Positions 56,819-64,000 of a stretch of DNA of 64,000 bases are shown here, in pieces. Below the pieces are notes generated by a model. It was not told the DNA's origin and did not search any database. It saw only the letters and a list, made by a program, of their open reading frames with translations. Position numbers and translations under genes: made by a program. The stretch's first letter is position 1. Each line of letters starts with the position of its first letter. Origin of the DNA: Microcystis elabens FACHB-917 (lineage in GTDB: Bacteria > Cyanobacteriota > Cyanobacteriia > PCC-6307 > Cyanobiaceae); assembly GCF_014698445.1 (NCBI RefSeq), contig NZ_JACJSZ010000005.1, forward strand, positions 1 through 64,000, written 5' to 3'.

Positions 56819-57553
56819 TCAGGGGGGCAGGGGGCTGCCGTCGTGGCTGTGCATCACCCGTCCGGCGCCCCGCAGCTCGGCCCGGTAGTGGCAGGCCACC
56901 GGATCGGTGTTGCGGGGGTTCAGGTCGTCGATGCCGAGGCCGTCGCGGCCGTGCTGGCGCCCGGAGCTGTGCAGGTAGCGTCCGCCCCCCAGGTGCAGGG
57001 CCACGTGGGTGCAGCGCCGCGGGGGGCCGAAGAACAGCAGGTCCCCCGGCAGCAACAGGCTGGTGACCCCGCTGGCCACGGCCACTGGGCGGCAGAAGCG
57101 CTCCTGCAGGTAGGCATCGCGGGGCAGCCAGATGCCGGCCTGGGCGAAGGCGGACTGCACCAGGCCCGAACAGTCGAAATCGGGCCCCAGGGTGCCCCCC
57201 CACAGGTAGCGGTTGGGGCGGTGACGGGCGGCCTCGGCGAAGGCGAGCACCGCCTCCAGGCGGGCGGCGATCCGGTCGCGATCGAGGCGGGGCAGCGGCG
57301 GCAGCGAAGCCACGGGCTGGCCATGGCGCTCCAGGGCCGCGGCGTCCACCCAGCAGGGGTAGCCGTCCCCGTGCAGCCGCACCCGCAGACGGGTCCGGGA
57401 GCCGCCACCCCCGGCCCCCCCCAGCACCGTCAGCTGCCGGCCGGCGTGGATTTCGGTGGCCAGCCCGGGGCCCTGCGGCCGGCTGTAGGCCGGCAGTGGC
57501 TGGGACAGGGTCCAGAGACGTCCCGGCGCCGGCAGGGTGCCTAAGGTCGCCAT
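56819..57553 (-). CDS. NlpC/P60 family cell-wall hydrolase
   Basis: A 244-residue cysteine peptidase that cuts peptidoglycan stem peptides. An N-terminal SH3-like part (LWTLSQPLPAYS to about 80) precedes the catalytic domain: RYLWGGTLGPDFDCSGLVQS with Cys128, CTHVALHLGGGRYLH with His183 and His195. No clear signal peptide is seen from ATG 57553, as in several cyanobacterial homologues. It is divergent from the beta-lactamase-like gene with start codons only 6-18 bases apart, so the two promoters must sit inside the opposite coding sequences. Confidence 0.92.
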   Translation of the reverse strand: MATLGTLPAPGRLWTLSQPLPAYSRPQGPGLATEIHAGRQLTVLGGAGGGGSRTRLRVRLHGDGYPCWVDAAALERHGQPVASLPPLPRLDRDRIAARLEAVLAFAEAARHRPNRYLWGGTLGPDFDCSGLVQSAFAQAGIWLPRDAYLQERFCRPVAVASGVTSLLLPGDLLFFGPPRRCTHVALHLGGGRYLHSSGRQHGRDGLGIDDLNPRNTDPVACHYRAELRGAGRVMHSHDGSPLPP

Positions 57554-57559
57554 CGCAAG

Positions 57560-58501
57560 GTGCCGCCGCTGATGGCGTTCTACAGCCCGGATCCCGCCAT
57601 GGGCGAGGCCCTCCGCCAGCTGATCGGCCGACTGGAGGAGGAGGGGCGCCCGGGGCTCGGGGAGCAGCTCTCCGTCACCTGGCTTAGCTACGGCGAGACC
57701 CTGGTGGGGGCGGCCGAGGGTCTGGGCCAGGAGGAGTTCTGGGGCCGGACCGTGTCCGGCGCCTCCTGGGCGGGCCCGACGCCGCGCTATCCCGCCAGCG
57801 TCGTCAAGCTGGTGTACCTGGTGGCGGCCGAGGCCTGGCTGCAGCGCCAGCTGATCGAGGACGGACCGGAGCTGCGCCGCGCCCTGGCCGACATGGTGCG
57901 CGATTCGGGCAACGACGCCACCAGCCTCGTGGTGGACCTGCTCAGCGGCACCACCAGTGGACCGTCCCTGCCGCCGGCGCGCCAGGCCGCCTGGTGCCGC
58001 CAGCGCCAGCTGGTCAACGACTGGCTGGCCCGTCTCGGCTGGAGCGAGGTGGCCGGGATGAACGCCTGCCAGAAGACATGGGCGGAGGGCCCCTATGGCC
58101 GCGAATGGGACTTCTACGGCCCCCGGCTGGAGAACCGCAATCGCCTCAGCACCGACTTCACGGCCCGCCTGCTGCATGCCGTGATGGCCGGCGCGGCCGT
58201 CTCCCCTCCGGCCTGCCGCCGCATGACGGCGCTGCTGCGCCGCTCCATCGACCCCCGGGCCAGGGCCGCCGATCCGGAGAACCAGGTGGATGGCTTCCTC
58301 GGGGCCGGCCTGCCCGAGGGGGCCCGGCTGTGGAGCAAGGCCGGCTGGATGAGCCAGGCCCGCCACGATGCCGCCTATGTGGAGGTGGACGGCCAGGCGG
58401 CGATGCTGCTGGTGGTGTTCAGCGAGGGACGGGCCCGGGCCGCCGACGAGACCCTGCTGCCGTCCCTCGCCGCCGCCCTTCTGGCCGCCTCGCCCCAGTG
58501 A
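57560..58501 (+). CDS. Class A beta-lactamase-like serine hydrolase
   Basis: A 313-residue (GTG 57560) or 309-residue (ATG 57572, MAFYSPDPAMGEALRQLIGR) penicilloyl-serine hydrolase. SxxK is YPASVVKL with Ser80 and Lys83; SGND takes the SDN position; KAGW (in LWSKAGWMSQARHD) is the KTG equivalent. Residue pattern and lack of a signal peptide resemble cyanobacterial serine hydrolases of unknown substrate rather than drug-resistance enzymes. Its divergent partner is an NlpC/P60 cell-wall hydrolase. The stop overlaps the GTG of the broken exporter gene. Confidence 0.85.
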   Translation: MPPLMAFYSPDPAMGEALRQLIGRLEEEGRPGLGEQLSVTWLSYGETLVGAAEGLGQEEFWGRTVSGASWAGPTPRYPASVVKLVYLVAAEAWLQRQLIEDGPELRRALADMVRDSGNDATSLVVDLLSGTTSGPSLPPARQAAWCRQRQLVNDWLARLGWSEVAGMNACQKTWAEGPYGREWDFYGPRLENRNRLSTDFTARLLHAVMAGAAVSPPACRRMTALLRRSIDPRARAADPENQVDGFLGAGLPEGARLWSKAGWMSQARHDAAYVEVDGQAAMLLVVFSEGRARAADETLLPSLAAALLAASPQ

Positions 58502-59000
58502 CGTCCCCGCCCCTGGATGTGCTTCCCCTCGCCCTGGGGGCGGCGGTGAGCCCGATGCTGCTGGTGGGACAGATGCGCACCCTCACCGCTCCGGGATCCG
58601 GCGTGCGCCGGAGCTGGGCCTACCTCGCCGGCAATGCACTGGTGGTGGTGGTCTGGGCGCCGCACCCGGGCGGCATTCGCTGGTGCGCTCCTTCGGGCTG
58701 GGGATCGCCCTGATGGCCGGCAACCTCACCTCCCTGGTGCTCTACCTGCCGGCCCTCCAGGACCTGGCCCGTGCCGGACTGCCGGCGGCCACCCTGGCGG
58801 GCCTGGTGCTGGCGGTGAGCCTGGTCACCCTGGCGCCATCGCTGCTGCCGCCGCTCGCCCTGCTGAGCACGGGGGCGTGGGGACGGTCTCGCCTCGAGCA
58901 GCTCTGCCGCTGGACCCTGGCCCACCAGGGCCTGATCAACGGCGGGCTGTGCCTCGTCTTCGCGGTTTACCTCGGCTGGAGCGGCCTCGCCAGGCTCTGA
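58498..59000 (+). pseudogene. GAP-family membrane exporter, broken
   Basis: Two parts of one LysE-like/GAP-family membrane protein in different frames. From GTG 58498 (overlapping the previous stop): MTSPPLDVLPLALGAAVSPM, QMRTLTAPG, SWAYLAGNALVVVVW, then nonsense to a stop at 58713. The end is in another frame, from about 58682: RSFGLGIALMAGNLTSLVLY, then SLVTLAPSLLPPLALLSTGA and FAVYLGWSGLARL. The middle (by comparison with family length, roughly 70 or more residues) is absent. So this has both a deletion and a frameshift near 58660-58690 and is unlikely to be functional. Confidence 0.8.
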
Positions 59001-59058
59001 GCTGACCTGTCGAGCGGGGGCAGGAGGGCCCGTGGGGACGGCCCGGGAGGGCCTGGAA

Positions 59059-59147
59059 CGGAGAGGGAGGGATTCGAACCCTCGACAGAAGTTGCCTCCT
59101 GTAACTCCTTAGCAGGGAGCCGCTTTCAACCACTCAGCCACCTCTCC
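59059..59147 (-). tRNA. tRNA-Ser (anticodon GCT)
   Basis: An 89-base class II tRNA on the minus strand: acceptor GGAGAGG (5' end at 59147) with CCTCTCC, anticodon loop CTGCTAA with anticodon GCT, a long variable arm (around GTTACAGGAGGCAACTTCTG) and T-arm GAGGGTTCGAATCCCTC. Discriminator G; CCA not encoded. It reads serine AGC/AGU. Confidence 0.96.
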
Positions 59148-59165
59148 AGTGGCTCAGCGAGCTTA

Positions 59166-60395
59166 TCAGGGCTCCGACTCGGCCCCCCCCGGCGCCAGGG
59201 GCGTCTCCGGGTCCGGGGGCACGGCCAGGCGTGGCAGGCGGTGCTTGAAGCCGCACAGGATCTCCCAGGGGATGGTGTTGCAGCGCTCGCTCCAGTCGAT
59301 GGGGCTGATGATCTCCCCCTCCTGCTCGCCCAGCAGGGTGACGATGCTGCCCACCTCGATGCCCGGGGCTTCGGTGGCGTCGATCACCAGCTGGTCCATG
59401 GTGATGGCACCCACCTGGGGCAGGCGCCGGCCGTCGAAGAGGACGTCCATGCGGTCGGAGAGCTGGCGCGGCACCCCGTCGGCGTAGCCGATCGACACCA
59501 CCGCCAGCCGGCTGGGCCGGCTGGTGCGGAAGCGGTGGCCATAGCTCACCCCGACGCCCGCTCCCACCTGGCGCAGCAGGGTGACGCGGGCGTGGATCTG
59601 CAGGGCCGGCCGCAGGGGCACCACGCCGGCCAGGTGGGCCGCCGGAGGCTGGCCGTAGAGGGCCAGGCCCACTCTGACCAGGTCGTAGTACTGGCCGCGC
59701 CCCCGCAGGGTGGCCGCCGAATTGGCGAGGTGCCGGCAACCGGCCGCCAGACCCTGCTCCGCCAGACAGGAGAGCACCGTCTCGAAACGCTGCTGCTGGA
59801 GGGCATTGAGGCCGTCGTCCTGCCCGGGGGCGGCATCGGCGCAGGCCAGATGGGAGTAAACGCCCGCCAGCTCGATGGCCTCCATGTCCTGCAGGGCCGC
59901 CACCAGCCGCGGTCCCTCCTGCCAGTCGGCGCCAAGGCGGGCCATGCCGGTGTCCAGTTTCAGCTGCACGGGCATGGGGCGGCCGCTGCCGCTGGCCAGG
60001 TTCTGGCAGAGCAGGGCTTCACGCATGCAGCTGAGGGTCGGCATCAGCTGCCAGCGCAGGCAGCTGCGCAGCTCCTCGGGCTGGGTGAGATTGCCGAGCA
60101 CCAGCACCGGCGCGGAGATGCCGGCGCGGCGCAGCTGTAGCCCTTCGCCCAGGGTGGCGACCCCGAAGCAGGCCGCCCCCGCCTCCAGGGAGGCGCGGGC
60201 CACCGCCAGGGCGCCGTGGCCGTAGGCGTCGGCCTTGACGACCGCCATCAGCTGGGTGGCCGGACCGATGTGGCGCCGCAGGGCCCGCACGTTGGACTGG
60301 ATGGCCGCGGTGTTCACCTCCACCCAGGCCCGCTGCCGCGACTGGCGGGTCTCCTCCGTCGCACCGGCGCTGGCGAGCGAAGAGGAGGTGGTCAT
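59166..60395 (-). CDS. alr: Alanine racemase
   Basis: A 409-residue PLP enzyme that makes D-alanine for peptidoglycan. The PLP lysine is Lys54 in VVKADAYGHG and the second catalytic base Tyr285 in GVSYGHRF. LKLDTGMARLG, VYSHLACAD and ISPIDWSERCNTIPWEILCG are typical. The first 22 residues are a Ser/Thr-rich extension. ATG at 60395, divergent from the HNH gene. The stop is 19 bases from the tRNA-Ser 5' end on the same strand, so the tRNA is probably in its read-through transcript. Confidence 0.96.
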   Translation of the reverse strand: MTTSSSLASAGATEETRQSRQRAWVEVNTAAIQSNVRALRRHIGPATQLMAVVKADAYGHGALAVARASLEAGAACFGVATLGEGLQLRRAGISAPVLVLGNLTQPEELRSCLRWQLMPTLSCMREALLCQNLASGSGRPMPVQLKLDTGMARLGADWQEGPRLVAALQDMEAIELAGVYSHLACADAAPGQDDGLNALQQQRFETVLSCLAEQGLAAGCRHLANSAATLRGRGQYYDLVRVGLALYGQPPAAHLAGVVPLRPALQIHARVTLLRQVGAGVGVSYGHRFRTSRPSRLAVVSIGYADGVPRQLSDRMDVLFDGRRLPQVGAITMDQLVIDATEAPGIEVGSIVTLLGEQEGEIISPIDWSERCNTIPWEILCGFKHRLPRLAVPPDPETPLAPGGAESEP

Positions 60396-60469
60396 GGGCG
60401 CCGCCGCAGGGGGTGAACCATGGACATCATGGGAATCCCGTTAGCATGCCGTGTAACCAGCGGACGGGA

Positions 60470-60970
60470 ATGGGCCACGTACTCGTTCTGAATGCGTCCT
60501 ACGAACCGCTGAACATCACCACCTGGCGCCGCGCCATGGTGATGCTGCTCAAGGGCAAGGCCGAGGGGCTGGAACACGACACCGAGCGGTCCATCCGTCC
60601 GGACCATTTCCTGCCAACGGTGATCCGGCTGCGCCAGTTCGTGCGGGTGCCCTACAAGCCCCTGCCCCTCACGCGCCGCAACGTCTTCCACCGCGACGGC
60701 CACGCCTGCCAGTACTGCGGCTACAGCGGTGAGCAGCTCTCCATCGACCATGTGGTGCCCCGCAGCCGGGGCGGCACCGACGTCTGGGAGAACGTCACCA
60801 CCGCCTGCCTCCCCTGCAATGTGCGCAAGGGCAATCGCACCCCCCGGGAGGCGGGCATGCCCCTGGCCCGGGAGCCCCGTCGTCCCCTGGGCAGCCTGAG
60901 CTTCGAGGCCAACCGCCGCATCCGCTCCGGCCAGCACCAGGAGTGGGCCAAGTACGTCATCGGCGCCTGA
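60470..60970 (+). CDS. HNH endonuclease family protein
   Basis: A 166-residue HNH protein from ATG 60470 (MGHVLVLNASYEPLNITTWR); ATG 60446 adds MPCNQRTG and is possible. The HNH module has zinc-binding CQYCG and CLPCN pairs and the catalytic IDHVVPRSRGGTD. The N-terminal VLNASYEPLNITTW is a conserved cyanobacterial form found beside housekeeping genes, not in mobile elements. Role unknown; DNA repair or processing is a guess. It converges on prfA with a 9-base gap. Confidence 0.9.
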   Translation: MGHVLVLNASYEPLNITTWRRAMVMLLKGKAEGLEHDTERSIRPDHFLPTVIRLRQFVRVPYKPLPLTRRNVFHRDGHACQYCGYSGEQLSIDHVVPRSRGGTDVWENVTTACLPCNVRKGNRTPREAGMPLAREPRRPLGSLSFEANRRIRSGQHQEWAKYVIGA

Positions 60971-60979
60971 TCGGCCCCC

Positions 60980-62095
60980 TCAACCGCCGCTGCCGGTGGC
61001 TTCGAGGGCGAGGGCCTCCAGACCCTGCCGCTGCTCCTCGGCGATGCAGGCCCCGATCAGGTCGTCGATCTGGCCGGCCAGCACGGGCTCGAGCGAGAAG
61101 TTCCGCCCCAGGCGGTGGTCGGTCACCCGGTTGTCCTTGGCGTTGTAGGTGCGGATCTTTTCGCTGCGGTCGCCGCTGCCCACCTGAGCGCGGCGCACGG
61201 AACGCTCGGCGGCGTTCGCTTCCGCCAGCTGGCGCTCGTAGAGCTTGGCCCGCAGGATCTCCATGGCCCGTTCCCGGTTCTGCAGCTGGGAGCGTTCCTG
61301 GGTGCAGAACACCCGGATGCCGGTGGGCCTGTGCAGCAGGTCGACCGCCGTCTCCACCTTGTTGACGTTCTGGCCCCCGGCGCCACCGGAACGGGCCGTG
61401 CTGATCTCCAGATCACCCGGGTCGATCTGCACCTCGACCGGGTCGGCCTCGGGCATCACCGCCACGGTGGCGGTGGAGGTGTGCACCCGCCCCTGGGATT
61501 CGGTGGCCGGGACCCGCTGGACGCGATGCACCCCAGCCTCGAACTTGAGCCGGCTGTAGACCCCGTCGCCGCGGATGGCGAGGATCAGCTCCTTGTAGCC
61601 GCCGAGATCGGCCTCCGAGGCGCTCACCGGCTGCACCTGCCAGCCCTGGCCCTGGGCATAGCGCTCGTACATGCGGGCCAGATCCCCCGCCCAGAGGCTG
61701 GCCTCATCGCCCCCGGCACCGGCGCGGATCTCCAGCATCACGCTGCGCTCATCGCGAGGATCCGTGGGCAGCAGCGCCAGGGTGAGCCGCTCGTTGAGGG
61801 CGCCGATCAGGCCCTCGAGGCTCACCAGTTCCTCGCTGGCCAGGGTCGCCAGTTCCTCGGTGGCGGGGTCGTCGCGGTGGGTCCGGAGCAGGACGCGGGC
61901 CTCCTCGCGCTCCTGCTCCAGCTTGCGCAGTCGCTGGTAGTCGTTGACCAGGGGCTCCAGCCGCGACCGTTCACGGGCGATCGCCTGGAGCCGGGCCGGG
62001 TCGGCGGCGACCGCCGGATCCGCCAACTGGCGCTCCAGCGTATGGAAGGTTCGGCAGGCGGTGTCCAGCCGGGATTGCAGCAACTCGGAATCCAT
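60980..62095 (-). CDS. prfA: Peptide chain release factor 1
   Basis: A 371-residue RF1 that terminates translation at UAA and UAG. The peptidyl-hydrolysis motif is [34 protein letters not shown] is the conserved stretch before it. The chosen start is ATG 62095 ([20 protein letters not shown]); a GTG at 62113 would add MSQGPP. It follows rpmE in the ribosomal cluster. Confidence 0.96.
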   Translation of the reverse strand: MDSELLQSRLDTACRTFHTLERQLADPAVAADPARLQAIARERSRLEPLVNDYQRLRKLEQEREEARVLLRTHRDDPATEELATLASEELVSLEGLIGALNERLTLALLPTDPRDERSVMLEIRAGAGGDEASLWAGDLARMYERYAQGQGWQVQPVSASEADLGGYKELILAIRGDGVYSRLKFEAGVHRVQRVPATESQGRVHTSTATVAVMPEADPVEVQIDPGDLEISTARSGGAGGQNVNKVETAVDLLHRPTGIRVFCTQERSQLQNRERAMEILRAKLYERQLAEANAAERSVRRAQVGSGDRSEKIRTYNAKDNRVTDHRLGRNFSLEPVLAGQIDDLIGACIAEEQRQGLEALALEATGSGG

Positions 62096-62188
62096 GGGAG
62101 GCCCCTGCGACACAAGAGGCCGGGCGCGTCATGCACCCGGCCGTGGCAGCCCCGGACCCTCCAGGGGGCCGGCGAGCCGGGCGAAACC

Positions 62189-62494
62189 TCAGGCTTCGGC
62201 GGCCGCTGGTGCTTCTTCGGCGGTGGCGGCAGGCTCAGGGGTTTTGACGGCCTTGGTGGCCTTTTTGGTACCCGAGGCGGAGTCGGCGCTGCCCATGCCG
62301 TACTTGCGCATGAAGCGGTCGACCCGGCCCTCGGTATCGAGGATCTTCTGAGTCCCCGTGTAGAAGGGGTGGTTGCCGCTCCACACGTCGACCGTGATCT
62401 CCGGCTGAGTGGAGCCGGTGGTCATCACCACCTCCCCGTTGCAGATCACCTTGGCGTCCGGATACCAGGTGGGATGGATGTCGGCTTTCGGCAT
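62189..62494 (-). CDS. rpmE: 50S ribosomal protein bL31
   Basis: A 101-residue bL31. It starts MPKADIHPTWYPDAKVICNG, with WSGNHPFYTGTQKILDTEGR following. The zinc-binding cysteine set of C+ forms is absent (one cysteine in KVICNG), so this is the C- type common in cyanobacteria. The C-terminal 30 residues are a low-complexity Ala/Pro/Glu/Lys tail, longer than in E. coli. It lies 8 bases after rpsI. Confidence 0.96.
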   Translation of the reverse strand: MPKADIHPTWYPDAKVICNGEVVMTTGSTQPEITVDVWSGNHPFYTGTQKILDTEGRVDRFMRKYGMGSADSASGTKKATKAVKTPEPAATAEEAPAAAEA

Positions 62495-62502
62495 GACGGG
62501 AA

Positions 62503-62910
62503 TCAGCGCTTGGAGAACTGGGGAGCCTTGCGGGCTTTCTTGAGGCCGTACTTGCGACGCTCCTTGGCCCGGGGATCGCGGCTCAGGTGGCCCTCGATCT
62601 TGAGCGGCTTGCGGTTGTCGGGAGACAGATCGCAGAGGGCGCGGGCCGCACCCTGCTTGATGGCATCGGCCTGGCCGGTGAGGCCGCCGCCACGCACGTT
62701 GACGAGGAGGTCGTACTGGGCCTCCAGACCCAGGGTCTGCAGGGGAGCCTTGACCGCCGAGAGATAGACGGGGTTGTAGTTGAGGTAGTTGTCACCGGGG
62801 CGGCCGTTGATGGTGACGCTGCCGCTGCCGGGAACCACCCGCACACGGGCGACGGCGGTCTTGCGGCGGCCTGTGCCCCAGTAGACGACGCGGTTGGAGG
62901 TGCTGGTCAT
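62503..62910 (-). CDS. rpsI: 30S ribosomal protein uS9
   Basis: A 135-residue uS9 with the family start [20 protein letters not shown], the [19 protein letters not shown] segment and the basic end [18 protein letters not shown] whose last arginine reaches the P-site tRNA. Its ATG overlaps the rplM stop (ATGA, 62907-62910), showing translational coupling. Confidence 0.97.
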   Translation of the reverse strand: MTSTSNRVVYWGTGRRKTAVARVRVVPGSGSVTINGRPGDNYLNYNPVYLSAVKAPLQTLGLEAQYDLLVNVRGGGLTGQADAIKQGAARALCDLSPDNRKPLKIEGHLSRDPRAKERRKYGLKKARKAPQFSKR

Positions 62911-63359
62911 TGGGCGGCGGCGGCGGGATCGAGGGCGAGGGGCAGGGGCTGCTGGGCGGCGTGGGGATGCTCGGCCCCCTTGTAAACCTTCAGCTTGCGG
63001 AACAGCTGGCGTCCCAGGGCATTGTGGGGAAGCATGCCCTTGATGGCCTTCTCGATGATCCGCTCGGGCAGGCGTGCCTGCAGGTGCTCGAAGGTTTCGG
63101 TCTTCATGCCGCCGGGGCGGCCGGAGTGGCGGCGGTAGATCTTTTGGGTGGCCTTGTTGCCGCTGACGCGCACCTTGTCGGCGTTGATCACCACCACGAA
63201 GTCACCCGTGTCGAGGTGGGGGGTGAAGGTGGGCTTGTTCTTGCCCCGCAGCACCTGCGCCACTTCGCTGGCGAGTCGGCCGAGGGTCTGGTCCGCTGCG
63301 TCGACCAGGTACCACTGGCGCTCGAGCGAATCGATGGGGGGTGGGGTTGTCTTGTTCAT
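62907..63359 (-). CDS. rplM: 50S ribosomal protein uL13
   Basis: A 150-residue uL13. The start is ATG 63359 ([20 protein letters not shown]); the frame is open further upstream but unrelated there. [33 protein letters not shown] and [19 protein letters not shown] are the signatures. It leads the rplM-rpsI-rpmE-prfA run, 146 bases after truA. Confidence 0.97.
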   Translation of the reverse strand: MNKTTPPPIDSLERQWYLVDAADQTLGRLASEVAQVLRGKNKPTFTPHLDTGDFVVVINADKVRVSGNKATQKIYRRHSGRPGGMKTETFEHLQARLPERIIEKAIKGMLPHNALGRQLFRKLKVYKGAEHPHAAQQPLPLALDPAAAAQ

Positions 63360-63505
63360 CGCGCCGGCGGGCCGGTTTGGGGTGAGCCCATCGCAGCAGG
63401 ATGGGTCGGGACAGGGAGATTCGACCCTACCGTGTCGCCGGATCCGGAGAATTCGGAGAGGCATTTTCTGCCTGGTGCCGCCGGACGGGGCTCCCTGCAG
63501 GGTGC

Positions 63506-64000
63506 TCAACCGATCGGATCGCCGAGGAGAGGATCGTCGTAGGACGGATCGGCGGGAGGATCGTGCGATTCCAGTAGAAATCGCGGTTGACAATCATACC
63601 AGGCAGCCTCAGGGAAGATCCGCTGGGGGTAGCCCACCCGCAGCAGGCAGAGGCCCTGGGGCGGTGCGGCCTCCTTCACGGCGTGGCGGTCGCCGCTGCG
63701 CCAGCGGTGCAGAAACTCCTCGGCCGCCAGGCGCCCCTCCCCCACCGCCACCAGCTGGCCCATCAGCAGGCGCACCATGCCGTAGAGGAAGCCGCTGGCC
63801 TGCACCTCGGTGACCAGAAGATCGCCACGGCGCTCCACCAGGACCTCCTGGAGCGTGGTGCGGGCATGGGCGCGGCGGCTGCCCGCCCGCTGGAAGGCGG
63901 AGAAATCGTGCTCGCCCAGGAGGGCCTCCAGGCAACGGGCCATCCGCACCTCATTCAGGCGCCACTGGTAGCGGTGCCAGCTCCAGGGTTCCAGGAACAG
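63506..64000 (-). CDS. truA: tRNA pseudouridine synthase A, C-terminal part
   Basis: The last about 164 residues of TruA, which modifies positions 38-40 of tRNA anticodon arms. In frame from the window edge it reads [20 protein letters not shown], then [33 protein letters not shown] and [10 protein letters not shown], all typical of the C-terminal half. The catalytic aspartate lies beyond the window. The final 40 residues ([20 protein letters not shown]) are an acidic tail. 5'-truncated by the window only. Confidence 0.95.
   Translation of the reverse strand: MFLEPWSWHRYQWRLNEVRMARCLEALLGEHDFSAFQRAGSRRAHARTTLQEVLVERRGDLLVTEVQASGFLYGMVRLLMGQLVAVGEGRLAAEEFLHRWRSGDRHAVKEAAPPQGLCLLRVGYPQRIFPEAAWYDCQPRFLLESHDPPADPSYDDPLLGDPIG

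Noticed and set aside
57540-58501. Acquired antibiotic resistance beta-lactamase
   Set aside because: The motifs are atypical (SGND, KAGW), no signal peptide is seen, no mobile element is nearby, and composition matches the chromosome.

Overview
This window is chromosomal DNA from a GC-rich, oxygenic cyanobacterium. Photosystem genes are present (5' end of psbA, psaA-psaB, psaI-psaL), together with an LL-diaminopimelate aminotransferase, a CbiG-CobJ cobalamin fusion, a sll0418-type plastoquinone/tocopherol methyltransferase and the cyanobacterial order truA-rplM-rpsI-rpmE-prfA. The GC bias, short spacers and gene content suit a picocyanobacterium of the Cyanobium/Synechococcus type. The genus is inferred, not proven. 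I saw no phage, insertion sequence or CRISPR array.

Layout. 1-388: start of psbA (minus) and its upstream region. 389-8767: a radical SAM protein divergent from psbA, a secreted beta-helix/RTX protein, clpS with a CPBP membrane protease, dapL, and a large two-domain radical SAM protein. 8768-11871: RNase E behind a long hairpin-rich leader, overlapping rnhB. 11810-14891: DUF1997 protein, pheA, a quinone methyltransferase and a LON-domain protein. 15032-19854: the str operon (rpsL-rpsG-fusA-tuf-rpsJ, minus). 19951-31247: an IscA-like protein, an exported NAGPA-domain protein, glutamate synthase, lipA, tRNA-Pro, cbiG-cobJ and an envelope protein. 31671-36202: psaA-psaB with a leader and a clear terminator. 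36459-39166: a P-type ATPase broken by one frameshift. 39610-53430: two giant secreted enzymes. 53600-58501: a membrane protein, psaL/psaI, a GT2 glycosyltransferase, an NlpC/P60 hydrolase and a beta-lactamase-like hydrolase. 58498-59000: a broken GAP-family exporter. 59059-64000: tRNA-Ser, alr, an HNH protein, prfA, rpmE, rpsI, rplM and the 3' part of truA.

The most striking region is 39.6-53.4 kb. The first protein (2528 aa) appears nested: a choice-of-anchor-I propeller is interrupted by an esterase-like phytase domain, itself interrupted by a PhoX-like phosphatase, all followed by a 5'-nucleotidase, a cadherin-like repeat and RTX repeats. The second (2002 aa) carries a Calx-beta repeat, an ExeM/NucH-type nuclease and a PhoD phosphatase. 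The two share a C-terminal segment that is identical over about 1.16 kb of DNA and then becomes clearly diverged, which points to recent gene conversion. Together they could turn extracellular DNA, nucleotides and phosphoesters into phosphate. A Pho-box-like CTTAACCT lies 49 bases before the first gene.

Two genes appear broken (the P-type ATPase by one base, the GAP exporter by deletion plus frameshift). Several control regions look informative: hairpins before rne, an HLR1-like site and hairpins before psaA, and tandem terminators after psaL.
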